64,000 nt of DNA from Phenylobacterium sp. Root1290 (lineage in GTDB: Bacteria > Pseudomonadota > Alphaproteobacteria > Caulobacterales > Caulobacteraceae), in assembly GCF_001425305.1 (NCBI RefSeq), contig NZ_LMEE01000002.1:568191-632190 (forward strand), read 5' to 3'. Every line of letters starts with the position of its first letter. Position 1 is the stretch's first letter. This document shows, one piece after another, positions 23,189-31,650 of this stretch. The notes beneath the pieces were generated by a model that was not told the origin of the DNA, searched no databases, and saw only the letters and a program-made list of their open reading frames with translations. The translations under genes were made by a program, and so were the position numbers.

Positions 23189-24523
23189 TCAGCCGCCCAG
23201 GGTTTCGGCGAACCGCACCGGCTGACCGATGCTAGGCGCGACCAGTTCGTCGTCGCGCATCACCACCGTGCCGCGGATGATCGTCGCCGTCGGCCAGCCC
23301 TTGGCCTCGAAGCCGTCGAACGGGGTCCAGCCGACGCGGGTCGACATGTCCTCGTGCTTGATCGTGCGGCGGGCCTTCATGTCGACCACGGTGATGTCGG
23401 CGTCGTAGCCGACCGCGAGGCGGCCCTTGTCGGCCATGCCGAACACCCGGTTGGCCCCGTGGCTGGTCAGGTCGACGAACCGCTCCAGGCTCAGCCGGCC
23501 CTCGTTCACGTGGGTCAGCATCACCGGCACCAGGGTCTGCACGCCGGGCATGCCCGACGGCGATGCCGGATAGGGCCGGGCCTTCTCATCCTTGGTGTGC
23601 GGCGCGTGGTCCGAGCCCAGCACGTCGGCGATGCCGGCGGCGATGCCGTGCCACAGGCCGGCCTGGTGATAGGCGTTGCGGATCGGCGGATTCATCTGAG
23701 CGTAGCCCTTCAGCCGCTCATAGGCCTCCGGCGCGGTCAGGGTCAGGTGCTGCGGGGTGACCTCGACGCTGGCCACGTCCTTGTGCAGCGCCAGGAACTC
23801 GATCTCCTCGCGGGTGGTCACGTGCAGCACGTGGATGCGCTTGCCCAGCGCCTTGGCGATCCGCACCAGCCGGTGGGTGGATTCCAGCGCCGAGGCGGCG
23901 TCGCGCACTTCCTCGTGGCTGGTCCAGTCGCCGGTGCGCGCCAGCGGCCGGCGCTCGGCCAGCCGGTATTCGTCTTCGGAGTGGAACGCCGCGCGGCGGT
24001 TCACGTGGCGCAGCACCTGCTCGATGCCCTCGTCGTCCTGCACCAGCAGGCTGCCGGTCGAGGCGCCCATGAACACCTTGATCCCGCAGCAGCCCGGCAG
24101 CCGCTCCAGCTCGCCCAGGAACTTGGCGTTCTCGTGGGTGCCGCCGACATAGAAGGCGTGGTCTGTGTGCATCCGGCCGTTGGCCCGCGCCAGCTTGTCG
24201 GCCAGGGCGTCGGGATCGGTGGTGGTCGGCTCGGTGTTCGGCATCTCGAACACGGCGACGACCCCGCCCATGGCCGCGGCGCGCGAGCCGGTCTCCAGGT
24301 CTTCCTTCCACTCCAGGCCAGGTTCGCGGAAGTGCACCTGAGTGTCGATCACGCCCGGCAGCACGGTCAGGCCCTTGGCGTCGAACACCTCGCCGGCGCT
24401 GGCTTGGGAAAGGTCGCCGATCTCGACGATCTTGCCGGCGCGAACGCCGACGTCGGCATGGCCGCGGCCGGCATGGTTCACCACCTCGCCGCCCCTCACG
24501 ATGAGGTCGAAGGTCTCGGGCAT
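23189..24523 (-). CDS. pyrC: Dihydroorotase (class I), pyrimidine biosynthesis
   Basis: A 444-aa amidohydrolase. The carboxylated-lysine motif GIKVFMGASTGSL, His in AFHSEDEYR, His in IHVLHVTT, the catalytic Asp of LGSDHAPHT and the C-terminal GADITVVD-like strand (YDADITVVDM) are all present. It would interconvert carbamoyl-aspartate and dihydroorotate. The first metal motif reads D60-T-Q62-V-H64-FREPG, with Gln where most members have His (DxHxH). The start at ATG 24523 is well supported. The GT9 gene upstream ends 15 bases before it, so they may be one transcript. It could instead be an allantoinase-type paralogue. Confidence 0.86.
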   Translation of the reverse strand: MPETFDLIVRGGEVVNHAGRGHADVGVRAGKIVEIGDLSQASAGEVFDAKGLTVLPGVIDTQVHFREPGLEWKEDLETGSRAAAMGGVVAVFEMPNTEPTTTDPDALADKLARANGRMHTDHAFYVGGTHENAKFLGELERLPGCCGIKVFMGASTGSLLVQDDEGIEQVLRHVNRRAAFHSEDEYRLAERRPLARTGDWTSHEEVRDAASALESTHRLVRIAKALGKRIHVLHVTTREEIEFLALHKDVASVEVTPQHLTLTAPEAYERLKGYAQMNPPIRNAYHQAGLWHGIAAGIADVLGSDHAPHTKDEKARPYPASPSGMPGVQTLVPVMLTHVNEGRLSLERFVDLTSHGANRVFGMADKGRLAVGYDADITVVDMKARRTIKHEDMSTRVGWTPFDGFEAKGWPTATIIRGTVVMRDDELVAPSIGQPVRFAETLGG

Positions 24524-24538
24524 GTGTCGTCTCTGGGC

Positions 24539-25513
24539 TTAACTGGCTTTGGAACTGGTTTGGGCGAGCAGGTCCTTGGCGGCGTTGGTCACCCAATCCA
24601 CCGGCAGGTCCATCATGTGACAGAGCGCCTGCGAAAGGCCTGGGTCAACCTCGCGGATCTGTTCGAGGCTGCGAATCCCTCGCACGATGCGCGTGTTCTC
24701 GCCCCAGGGTCCGTAGAGCTTGTCGTCCGAGGGTCCGAACAGGCCGATGGTCGGGGTCCCGGCCGCGGCGGCCATGTGCATCAGGCCGCTGTCGTTGCCG
24801 ATGAACAGCTGCGCGCGCTTCAGGCACGCATAGCTGGCCAGCAGCTCGACCTTGCCGGCCAGGTCGATGGTCCGGTCCCGCGGGACGACGTTGCGCAGCG
24901 CGCTGATCGCCTGGCTGTCCTCGGGACCGCCCAGCAGCATCAGCCGTCCGCCGGCCATCGGCCCACCCAGCAATTGGATCGCCACCTGCGCGAACCGCTC
25001 GGCCGGCCAGGTCTTTCCGACCCAGTTGGCCGCCGGGGCCAGGGCCAGGATCGGTCCCTTGCCGATGGTCAGCTGGTCGGCATAGGCCTCGGTCGCGGCC
25101 GACGTGAACAGGTACGGCGCCGGCGGCTCGTCCTCGATCTTCAGCAGCCGCGCGGCCTCAATGACCTTGTGGACCCCGCCGCCCGAGCCGCGCTTGAACA
25201 CCGCGCGCCGGTCCCGGCGCAGGAACTGCGAGATGGCCGAGCCGCGCAGGTCGACGATCAGGCCCCACTTGCGATGGCGCACCTCGCGCCACAGCTTGAA
25301 CCAGTGGCCGCCGTTCTTGGCCTTCTCCAGCACGATGAGCCGGTCGAGGTTCGGGACCTCGGCGAACAGCGGCGCAGCCGCCTTCCCCGCGACGACCGTG
25401 AAGCGCGCGTTCGGGACCTCGTCCAGCAGACGTTTGATCAGGCCGGACGACAGCACCGCATCGCCGATACGGGTCGCGGTGATGAACAGAATCGGGAAGG
25501 ACCCGTGCGCCAT
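24539..25513 (-). CDS. Glycosyltransferase family 9 (heptosyltransferase-like)
   Basis: A 324-aa GT-B enzyme. The N-terminal ILFITATRIGDAVLSSGLIK and the C-terminal FIGNDSGLMHMAAAAGTPTI (with FGPSDD) are the two GT9 signatures for acceptor loop and nucleotide-sugar binding. The family transfers heptose or related sugars during lipopolysaccharide core synthesis on the cytoplasmic face. ATG 25513 is chosen; the extension to 25855 overlaps the divergent ygfZ gene. It lies directly upstream of pyrC on the same strand and is divergent from ygfZ with 61 bases between. Confidence 0.88.
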   Translation of the reverse strand: MAHGSFPILFITATRIGDAVLSSGLIKRLLDEVPNARFTVVAGKAAAPLFAEVPNLDRLIVLEKAKNGGHWFKLWREVRHRKWGLIVDLRGSAISQFLRRDRRAVFKRGSGGGVHKVIEAARLLKIEDEPPAPYLFTSAATEAYADQLTIGKGPILALAPAANWVGKTWPAERFAQVAIQLLGGPMAGGRLMLLGGPEDSQAISALRNVVPRDRTIDLAGKVELLASYACLKRAQLFIGNDSGLMHMAAAAGTPTIGLFGPSDDKLYGPWGENTRIVRGIRSLEQIREVDPGLSQALCHMMDLPVDWVTNAAKDLLAQTSSKAS

Positions 25514-25574
25514 CGTCCATCTATAGGGCTCCTGACGCTGGCGCTCCACCCGCGCAGGCCTTAACTCCTCCACC

Positions 25575-26375
25575 ATGTCGACGCAGCCCCCGATCGCATC
25601 CCTCTCCAGCCGAGCCCTGATCGCCGTCTCCGGCGAGGACTGGCGCGGTTTCCTGCACGGCCTCATCACCCAGGACGTCGAAACCCTCGTGGACGGCGAG
25701 GTTCGCTTCGGCGCTCTTCTGAACCCCCAGGGCCGGCTTTTGTTCGATCTGTTCGTGGTCGGACGGCCTGGCGGCGCCTGGATCGACGTCGAGCGGGCCA
25801 ACCGCGACGCCCTGATCCTGCGGCTGACCATGTATCGCCTGCGGGCCAAGGTCACGATCGCCGCCGACGAGACCCCGGTGCTCGCCGCCTGGGGCGCCGA
25901 TCCTGGCCCGGGCTGGCTCGCCGACCCGCGCCTGCCCGCCCTAGGGTGGCGCGGCTACGGCCTCGACGCTGCGCCGACTGCGGACGAAGCCGCCTACGAC
26001 GCCCACCGCCTGGCCCTCGGCGTGCCCGGCCCGGCCGACTGGGGCGTCGAGCAGACCTATCCGATCGAGGCCAACTTCGACCTGCTGCACGGCATCGACT
26101 TCCACAAGGGCTGCTTCATCGGCCAGGAGACGACCTCGCGCATGAAGCGCCGCGGCCAGATCAAGAACCGCATGCTCCCCCTCGCCTTCGACGGCCCCCC
26201 GCCCGCCGCCGGCGCCGAACTGCTGAACGGCGAACGCCGCGCCGGCGAAGTGCTCTCCGGCGCCAACGGCCGCGCCATCGCCCTCGTCCGCCTCGACCGC
26301 CTCGACGGCCCCCTCACCGCCGACGGCAAAGCCGTCCGCGCCGAAACGCCGGAGTGGCTGGAAGCCCACCCCTAA
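25575..26375 (+). CDS. ygfZ: Folate-binding YgfZ/IbaG-type Fe-S assembly protein
   Basis: A 266-aa GcvT-like protein. The diagnostic motif is HKGCFIGQETTSRMKRRG (177-194), the K-G-C-[FYW]-[IV]-G-Q-E signature around the conserved Cys180. The N-terminal part (FLHGLITQDVETL, then ALLNPQGRLLFDLFV) matches the tetrahydrofolate-binding fold. YgfZ supports maturation or repair of certain [4Fe-4S] enzymes such as MiaB. It is slightly shorter than E. coli YgfZ. A family B repeat separates it from the converging hydrolase. Confidence 0.92.
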   Translation: MSTQPPIASLSSRALIAVSGEDWRGFLHGLITQDVETLVDGEVRFGALLNPQGRLLFDLFVVGRPGGAWIDVERANRDALILRLTMYRLRAKVTIAADETPVLAAWGADPGPGWLADPRLPALGWRGYGLDAAPTADEAAYDAHRLALGVPGPADWGVEQTYPIEANFDLLHGIDFHKGCFIGQETTSRMKRRGQIKNRMLPLAFDGPPPAAGAELLNGERRAGEVLSGANGRAIALVRLDRLDGPLTADGKAVRAETPEWLEAHP

Positions 26376-26377
26376 GC

Positions 26378-26516
26378 GTCATCCCGGTTTTGGCCGCAGG
26401 CCAAAGACCGGGACCCATGAACACCTGATGGTGCAGGCAAACCATCACCCGCGCCCCATCCTGCCGCCTCGGCGCGAATGGGTCCCGGTCTTCGGCTGCG
26501 CCGAAACCGGGATGAC
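26378..26516. repeat. Palindromic intergenic repeat, family B copy 2
   Basis: Begins GTCATCCCGGTTTTGGCCG and ends with the complementary GAAACCGGGATGAC. The centre carries GGGACCCATGAACACCTGATGG and the opposing AATGGGTCCCGGTC. It starts 2 bases after the ygfZ stop and ends 9 bases before the converging hydrolase stop. Confidence 0.88.
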
Positions 26517-26525
26517 ACCTAAGCC

Positions 26526-27398
26526 TCACCCGCCCAGCAAAAACCCGCGCAACGCCGCCAGCGTCTCGGCCGGCTTTTCCTCGGCGAGAAAATGCCCCGC
26601 CCCCTCGATCGCCTGACCGCGCAGGTCCGCGCACCAGGGTCGCCAGACCTCAAGCACGTCGTACCAGTGGCCGACCGCCCCCTTGGCCCCCCACAGCACC
26701 TGGGTCGGGGCGGCGATCTGCTTCACGCCCCGGTCGGCCTCGTCGGCGGCGACGTCGTAGGTCGCCCCGGCACGGTAGTCCTCGCACATGGCGTGGATCA
26801 CCGCCGGATCCGCCAGCGCCTGCACATAGTCGGCATAGGCGGCCGGCTCGAAATAGGTCGCGCCCTGGGCGATGCGGAACGCGAAATGCACCGGGTCGGC
26901 GGCGATGAAGTGCTCTGGGAACGGATGGGCCTGGGCCAGGAAGCTCCAGTGCCAGTACGCCAGCGCGAACCGCTTGTCGGCCAGCCGCCAGACGTCGGCG
27001 GTCGGGATGATGTCGAGGATGCTCAGCTTGCCGACCGCCTGCGGCGTATCCAGCGCCAGCCGATAGGCGGTGCGCCCGCCACGGTCGTGGCCGGCGACGT
27101 CGAACCGGTCAAACCCCAGCGCCGCCATCAGCGCCACCATGTCCCGCGCCATCGCCCGCTTCGAATAGGGCTCGTGGTCCGGCGTCGTCGGCGGCTTCGA
27201 CGAGCCGCCATAGCCGCGCAGGTCCGGCGCCACCACCGTGAAGTCCTTGGCCAGCTCGCCGGCGATCTGGCCCCACATCATGTGGGTCTGCGGATAGCCG
27301 TGCAGCAACAGCAGCGGCGGCCCCGAGCCGCCGATCCGATAGCGCAACACCGCCTCGCCGGTGCTCATGCGCTCCAGCTTGAAGTCTTCGAAGGACAT
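26526..27398 (-). CDS. Alpha/beta hydrolase, haloacetate-dehalogenase-like
   Basis: A 290-aa cytosolic hydrolase. The nucleophile elbow is GHDRGGR (Asp105), not Ser, as in haloalkane and haloacetate dehalogenases. Residues matching the fluoroacetate dehalogenase site are present: Arg106 and Arg109 for carboxylate binding, Asp129 (LDIIPT), His150-Trp151 for halide binding, and the catalytic His269 (GAGHFLAEE). HGYPQTHMMW forms the oxyanion loop. Some epoxide hydrolases also use Asp in this place, so the substrate is not settled. The start at 27398 is supported by the family N-terminus. Confidence 0.85.
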   Translation of the reverse strand: MSFEDFKLERMSTGEAVLRYRIGGSGPPLLLLHGYPQTHMMWGQIAGELAKDFTVVAPDLRGYGGSSKPPTTPDHEPYSKRAMARDMVALMAALGFDRFDVAGHDRGGRTAYRLALDTPQAVGKLSILDIIPTADVWRLADKRFALAYWHWSFLAQAHPFPEHFIAADPVHFAFRIAQGATYFEPAAYADYVQALADPAVIHAMCEDYRAGATYDVAADEADRGVKQIAAPTQVLWGAKGAVGHWYDVLEVWRPWCADLRGQAIEGAGHFLAEEKPAETLAALRGFLLGG

Positions 27399-27457
27399 CG
27401 CGCGCTCCGTGAATGGCGGAGCGCTACGAAAGCACGACCTCCGCCAAGCCCTAAACT

Positions 27458-27593
27458 GTCATCCCGGTTTTGGCCGCAGGCCAAAGACCGGGACCCATGA
27501 ACACCGAACTCTAAGATGTCGGCACGGCCTCGCCCACTCGCCTATGCGGCGCGAATGGGTCCCGGTCTTCGGCTGCGCCGAAACCGGGATGAC
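27458..27593. repeat. Palindromic intergenic repeat, family B copy 3
   Basis: Nearly the same arms as the copy at 26378: GTCATCCCGGTTTTGGCCG at the left and CGAAACCGGGATGAC at the right. The centre has been altered (GAACACCGAACTC). It lies between two co-directional genes, upstream of the dehalogenase-like hydrolase and downstream of the RibD-C reductase. Confidence 0.88.
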
Positions 27594-27605
27594 ACCTTTG
27601 GACGT

Positions 27606-28136
27606 TCACGCCGGCACATAGGTCAGACGGATCGCGTCCCCGCCGATCGGCTCGTGCGCGACCAGCCGCAGCCGCGGCCGCGGGCCGACGAAGTACGGAC
27701 TGCCGCCGCCCAGCACGACCGGGTGGAGATAGATCCGATAGGCGTCGATCAGCCCCAGTTCGCCCAGGCTCCGGGCCAGCACCGGCCCGCCGACCTCGAT
27801 CTCGCCCGGATGCTCGGCCTTCACCTTGCGGAGCACAGCCTCGAAGTCCTCGCCGACCAGCGTGGCGTTCGGCCCGACTTCGGTCAGCGAGCGCGACACC
27901 ACCCACTTGTGCTGGTTCCGCCAGGCCTGCGCGAACTCGCGCTCGGCCGCGCTCCAGCCCGCGTCGTCCTCGTCCCAGTAGCGCATGATCTCGTAGAGCC
28001 CACGGCCATAGATCGCCCCGGTCTGCTCGCGCGCCTGCTCGACGAAGTGCTGGAACAGCTCGGGATCCGGCGCGAATTTGTCGTAGTCGACATAGCCGTC
28101 CAGCGACTGGTTCATTCCAAAGACGAGCGTCGCCAT
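27606..28136 (-). CDS. RibD C-terminal-domain reductase (DHFR-like)
   Basis: A 176-aa protein of the small stand-alone RibD_C family: a first strand LVFGMNQSLDGYV, a central GAIYGRGLYEIMRYW that sits near the NADPH pyrophosphate, EVGGPVLARSLGELGLIDAYRI (the G-G-P/A nucleotide loop), and YLHPVVLGGGSPYF. These proteins resemble dihydrofolate reductase and bacterial riboflavin reductase. Many are unassigned but show weak DHFR or flavin-related activity. The gene stands alone on the minus strand. Confidence 0.85.
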   Translation of the reverse strand: MATLVFGMNQSLDGYVDYDKFAPDPELFQHFVEQAREQTGAIYGRGLYEIMRYWDEDDAGWSAAEREFAQAWRNQHKWVVSRSLTEVGPNATLVGEDFEAVLRKVKAEHPGEIEVGGPVLARSLGELGLIDAYRIYLHPVVLGGGSPYFVGPRPRLRLVAHEPIGGDAIRLTYVPA

Positions 28137-28209
28137 GGCGGCCTCCCTTGCTGGGCCGACGATAGCGCGACTTCGATAGGATTATCGAGGCCTCGGCTTT
28201 TCCTCCCGA

Positions 28210-30744
28210 TCAGAAGAACAGCTTGCGCACCGTGAACCGCACCGAGCGGCCGACCGGGTCCATCAGGTCCGACTGATAGCTGATCGGCGTGATCCCCTGC
28301 GGGGTCTTCACCTCCTGGCGCTCGTCGAACAGGTTGTCGATCGACAGGGTGGCGCGCATGCCGCGCAGCCAGCGCTGCTCGCGGGCGATCGGCTGCATGC
28401 CGAGGTCGGCGAACAGCCGCAGGTTCACCGTGGTCATGTCCGAGAACTCCAGGTCCTCGGCCGCGGTGTCGCCGGCCACGCGCGTGGCGCTCTGCCACTT
28501 GGCGTTCACCGCCGCCCCCAGGCCATTGCGGGCGTAGTTGGCCTGCACGTCGATCTGGTTGCGCGGCGAACCGCCGCCCGAGCCCAGCGCCCCGCCGTCC
28601 AGCAGATCCAGCTCCGGGATACCGTCGCGGATCAGCACGTCGTCGCGGAACGCCACCGTGTGATAGACGCCGACCTGGAACACGCCGCCGCGCGGACCGC
28701 CGCCGCCGAAGCCGCCGCGGCCGCCGCCAGGGCCGCCTGGCCCCATGCCCGGACCGCCCATGCCGGGGCCGCCCATGCCAGGCGCGCGCGGACCATCGCC
28801 GCCGCCGGGCGGCGGGCCTTCCGGCGGACGCCCACCCTGCTGAGCCTGCTGGCCTTGCTGAGCCTGCTGGCCTTGCGCCGGCTGGCTGGCGCCGCCCTGA
28901 GCCGCCTGGCCCTGCGTCGCCTGGCCGCCCTGCGCCCCTTGGCCGGTCCGCGCCGCCTGCATGCGCCGGCGGAACTCATCCGGGTTCGGCTGCGGGCCGA
29001 CCGGCCGCGAATAGGTGAAGCCCCAGCGCAACTCGTCGCGCGATTGCTTGGCGAAGTTCACCGGCCGCGCGTCGATGATCGTCAGCTCGCCCTCGGCGTT
29101 GCGCACGAACCGCTCGGGGAAGGCGTCCTCCACCTGGGTCGAGGCCGACGGGAAGGCGGCGATGGCGTCGTTGGTCCGGGTCGAGACGTAGTTGGCCTGG
29201 AAGGTTAGGTTGGTCTGGTCGAAGGGCTTGTAGGTGAAGCCCAGCTTGAAGACGTCGCGCTGGCTGGCGTCCAGATCCTGGATGCCGCCGGTGATCCGCG
29301 TCACCTCCACGGTCTCGCCGCTCTGGAAGTCGAACACCCGCACGCCGGGCGTCGTCGTCAGCGGATCGCCCAACTGGTTCATGGTCGGCGCCTGGTCGGT
29401 GCGGGTGAACGAGGCCAGCACCCGGACCGGCTTGGCCGGGGTCCAGTTCAGGCCCGCGCCCAGCGTCTCCAGGTCGCCGAAGTCCGACAGGTGCTGGTAG
29501 CCGAGGTTCACGTTCGCCGACAGCTTGCCGATGTGCTCGCCCAGGCCCTCGCCGTCCCGCGTCAGCGGCACGTCGAAGCTGGCCTGCAGTTGGCCGATGC
29601 TGCGGTCGAGGTCGGTCGACTGGCTGATCAGCGTCCGCTCGGCCTCGCTCTCCAGCCGGGTGGTCGAGGCGCGCGCCGTCAGGGTCGAGCTGACCTGGCC
29701 GGCCGGCAGTTCCCACAGCGCCTTGTTGAGCACGATGTCGGACTGCGCCGAGGTGGTCGTGCTCTTGGTCCGGTCGGTATAGGCCAGGGTCTCGAGCGTG
29801 CGGTCGGTGTTGGTCTTGGTCTGCTCGCGGTTGAGCTCGCCGGTATAGGACCACTGCCAGCCGGCATAGGCCCCGCTCGCGGCGGCGGCCAGCCGGCCGC
29901 TCTGCGTCTCCGAGCGCCGGGTCAGCGCCTCGTTCGACAGCGGCGACAGGCCCAGGCGCGACTCGTTCTCGCCGGACTCGAAGGTGCCGTTGATGGTGCC
30001 CGAGACGCCCTGGCCCAGCGGCCGCGAAAGGATCGCGTTCAGCGCGACGTCGGTCGACTTGCCCTGCAGGGTCCGGAAGTCGCCTTCCCCGCCCTCGATG
30101 TCCCGGTCGCCTTCATAGATCGGTTCGGTCCCCGTGACCTTGGCGTCCAGCATCAGCCGCTGGCCCTGCAGGATGCGCAGCAGCGAGCCGTGGCCCATCA
30201 CGCTCTGCCCGCCGCCGTCCTGGGTCGGCGTCGAAGCCGCGCCCTCGGCCAGCCAGGCCCGGAAGCGGTTGCGCAGGACGATGTTCACGACCTTCTGGTC
30301 GGCCGGGTAGCCGTACTTCAGCGACACCTCTTCCGGCAGGATATCGACGCGCAGGATCGCCTCGGTCGGCAGGTCGCGGATTTCCGCCCAGCCGGAGGTC
30401 CGGCCGCCGTTGATCAGCGTCACCGGGCGTCCGCCGCTGCCCTGGCCGCTGGCCGTCTGCGGCGCCAGGGCCTCGAGCAGCTCGGAAACGTTGGCCGCCC
30501 CGTAGGCCCGGATCTCGCGCGGCGAGATCGACAGCTCCGGCGTGATGTCGCCCGCGACCGCGCCCGGCAGGGTGCGCACGCCGGCGACCACCACCAGTTC
30601 CTCGACCTCGGTGTCGACATCGTACCCGTCGGTCTGGGCGAACGCCGCTCCGGCCGAAAGAGTGGCGGCCGCGACGCCGCAGAGCAGGCGAGCGGCGATC
30701 CGGCGGGCAGGAGACGATGAACTCACGAGGTACGATCCAGTCAT
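28210..30744 (-). CDS. TonB-dependent outer-membrane receptor with Gly/Gln-rich insertion
   Basis: An 844-aa protein with an export signal (to about residue 37, SAGAAFA-QT), a TonB-box-like VEELVVVAG at about 50, a plug domain (ELLEALAPQ, TLINGGRTSGWAEIRDLP) and a C-terminal barrel ending in aromatic FTVRKLFF. It deviates from siderophore receptors and resembles the large caulobacterial/sphingomonad family used for sugars and other nutrients. Residues around 600-680 form a low-complexity insertion: Gln/Gly/Ala repeats (QGQQAQQGQQ), then Gly/Met/Pro repeats (MGGPGMGGPGM). ATG 30744 has no clear ribosome site; GTG 30789 is an alternative. Confidence 0.85.
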   Translation of the reverse strand: MTGSYLVSSSSPARRIAARLLCGVAAATLSAGAAFAQTDGYDVDTEVEELVVVAGVRTLPGAVAGDITPELSISPREIRAYGAANVSELLEALAPQTASGQGSGGRPVTLINGGRTSGWAEIRDLPTEAILRVDILPEEVSLKYGYPADQKVVNIVLRNRFRAWLAEGAASTPTQDGGGQSVMGHGSLLRILQGQRLMLDAKVTGTEPIYEGDRDIEGGEGDFRTLQGKSTDVALNAILSRPLGQGVSGTINGTFESGENESRLGLSPLSNEALTRRSETQSGRLAAAASGAYAGWQWSYTGELNREQTKTNTDRTLETLAYTDRTKSTTTSAQSDIVLNKALWELPAGQVSSTLTARASTTRLESEAERTLISQSTDLDRSIGQLQASFDVPLTRDGEGLGEHIGKLSANVNLGYQHLSDFGDLETLGAGLNWTPAKPVRVLASFTRTDQAPTMNQLGDPLTTTPGVRVFDFQSGETVEVTRITGGIQDLDASQRDVFKLGFTYKPFDQTNLTFQANYVSTRTNDAIAAFPSASTQVEDAFPERFVRNAEGELTIIDARPVNFAKQSRDELRWGFTYSRPVGPQPNPDEFRRRMQAARTGQGAQGGQATQGQAAQGGASQPAQGQQAQQGQQAQQGGRPPEGPPPGGGDGPRAPGMGGPGMGGPGMGPGGPGGGRGGFGGGGPRGGVFQVGVYHTVAFRDDVLIRDGIPELDLLDGGALGSGGGSPRNQIDVQANYARNGLGAAVNAKWQSATRVAGDTAAEDLEFSDMTTVNLRLFADLGMQPIAREQRWLRGMRATLSIDNLFDERQEVKTPQGITPISYQSDLMDPVGRSVRFTVRKLFF

Positions 30745-30994
30745 TGGGAAGGAGGATTGGGCGATAGCTCTGCGGCTAACTGCCCCCACTCTCCTGAACG
30801 GGAGATGAGGCGTTTTCCGTCGCTCTTGTTGCGCTCATTCGTCAGGGCCGACAAAAAACCTGCCGAAACGCCGATAGAGCGCAAATGGCCTTGCGGGCCG
30901 GGCGTCGTGCGACCGGCGCTCGCCGCTCCGCCCCGCGACAACGCGCGCTCTGGCGGCTCCAGCGGCAAGTTGCTGCAAGGTCGCGGGCGGAAAC

Positions 30995-31019
30995 CTGCCG
31001 ATGGATGGTCTATCGGCAG
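30995..31019. promoter_or_regulatory. Inverted repeat in the TonB receptor/tag intergenic region
   Basis: CTGCCGAT and ATCGGCAG, 9 bases apart. The same heptad CTGCCGA recurs at 30860 and 31037 in the 315-base space between the divergent TonB-dependent receptor and tag. This could be a regulator-binding cluster; the rest of the gap shows no gene. Confidence 0.4.
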
Positions 31020-31059
31020 CGCTTGAAGCCCTCCCTGCCGAAAGCCAAGACTGCGCCTC

Positions 31060-31650
31060 ATGACCGGCGACCTGATTCGATGCGGCTGGCGCGGCATGGC
31101 CGGCGATCCGCTCTACGAGGCCTACCACGACACCGAGTGGGGCGTGCCCGAGTACGACGCCCGCGCCCTGTGGGAAAAGCTCGTCCTCGACGGCTTCCAG
31201 GCCGGGCTCGCCTGGATCACGATCCTGCGAAAGCGCGACGCCTTCCGCGAGGCCTTCGCCGGCTTCGATCCCGACGTCGTCGCCCGCTTCGGCGAGGCAG
31301 AGCGCGCCGCCCTGATGGCCAATGCCGGCATCGTCCGCTCGAACGCCAAGATCGACGCCGCCATTCAGGGCGCGCGGATCTATCTCGACATGCGCGAGAA
31401 GGGCGAGGACTTCAGCCAGTTCATCTGGAGCTTCACCAACGGCCGCGTGGTCCAGAACCAGTGGACCGAGATCGGCCAGGTGCCGGCACAGACCCGCGTC
31501 GCCGAGGAGATGGCCAAGGCCTTGAAAGCCAAGGGTTTCAAGTTCGTCGGCCCCGTGATCGTCTACGCCTTCATGCAGGCTGTCGGCGTCGTCAACGATC
31601 ACCTGACCTGCTGCCACCGCCACGAACAAGTCAAACGGCTGGTGCGTTAA
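31060..31650 (+). CDS. tag: DNA-3-methyladenine glycosylase I
   Basis: A 196-aa base-excision-repair enzyme that removes 3-methyladenine. It has the Tag zinc ligands: Cys8 (RCGWRG), a His in [10 protein letters not shown], and the C-terminal [10 protein letters not shown]. The segment [21 protein letters not shown] is the alkylated-base pocket region, with the conserved aromatic and Glu (TEWGVP) residues. The length is close to E. coli Tag (187 aa). It overlaps rnhB by one base (TAATG), so the two genes are coupled. Confidence 0.95.
   Translation: MTGDLIRCGWRGMAGDPLYEAYHDTEWGVPEYDARALWEKLVLDGFQAGLAWITILRKRDAFREAFAGFDPDVVARFGEAERAALMANAGIVRSNAKIDAAIQGARIYLDMREKGEDFSQFIWSFTNGRVVQNQWTEIGQVPAQTRVAEEMAKALKAKGFKFVGPVIVYAFMQAVGVVNDHLTCCHRHEQVKRLVR

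Noticed and set aside
23354..25564. Plus-strand open frame of 736 codons
   Set aside because: It is antisense to pyrC and the GT9 gene, has a His/Gln/Arg-rich shadow composition and no recognisable motif.
30745..30789. GTG start for the TonB-dependent receptor at 30789
   Set aside because: An AGGAGA lies directly against the GTG with no spacing, and the extension adds nothing to the signal peptide. Kept only as an alternative to ATG 30744.
30885..31649. Upstream in-frame extension of rnhB through tag
   Set aside because: Tag is fully supported in another frame, and RNase HII proteins start close to the GVDEAGRG motif, which fits ATG 31650.
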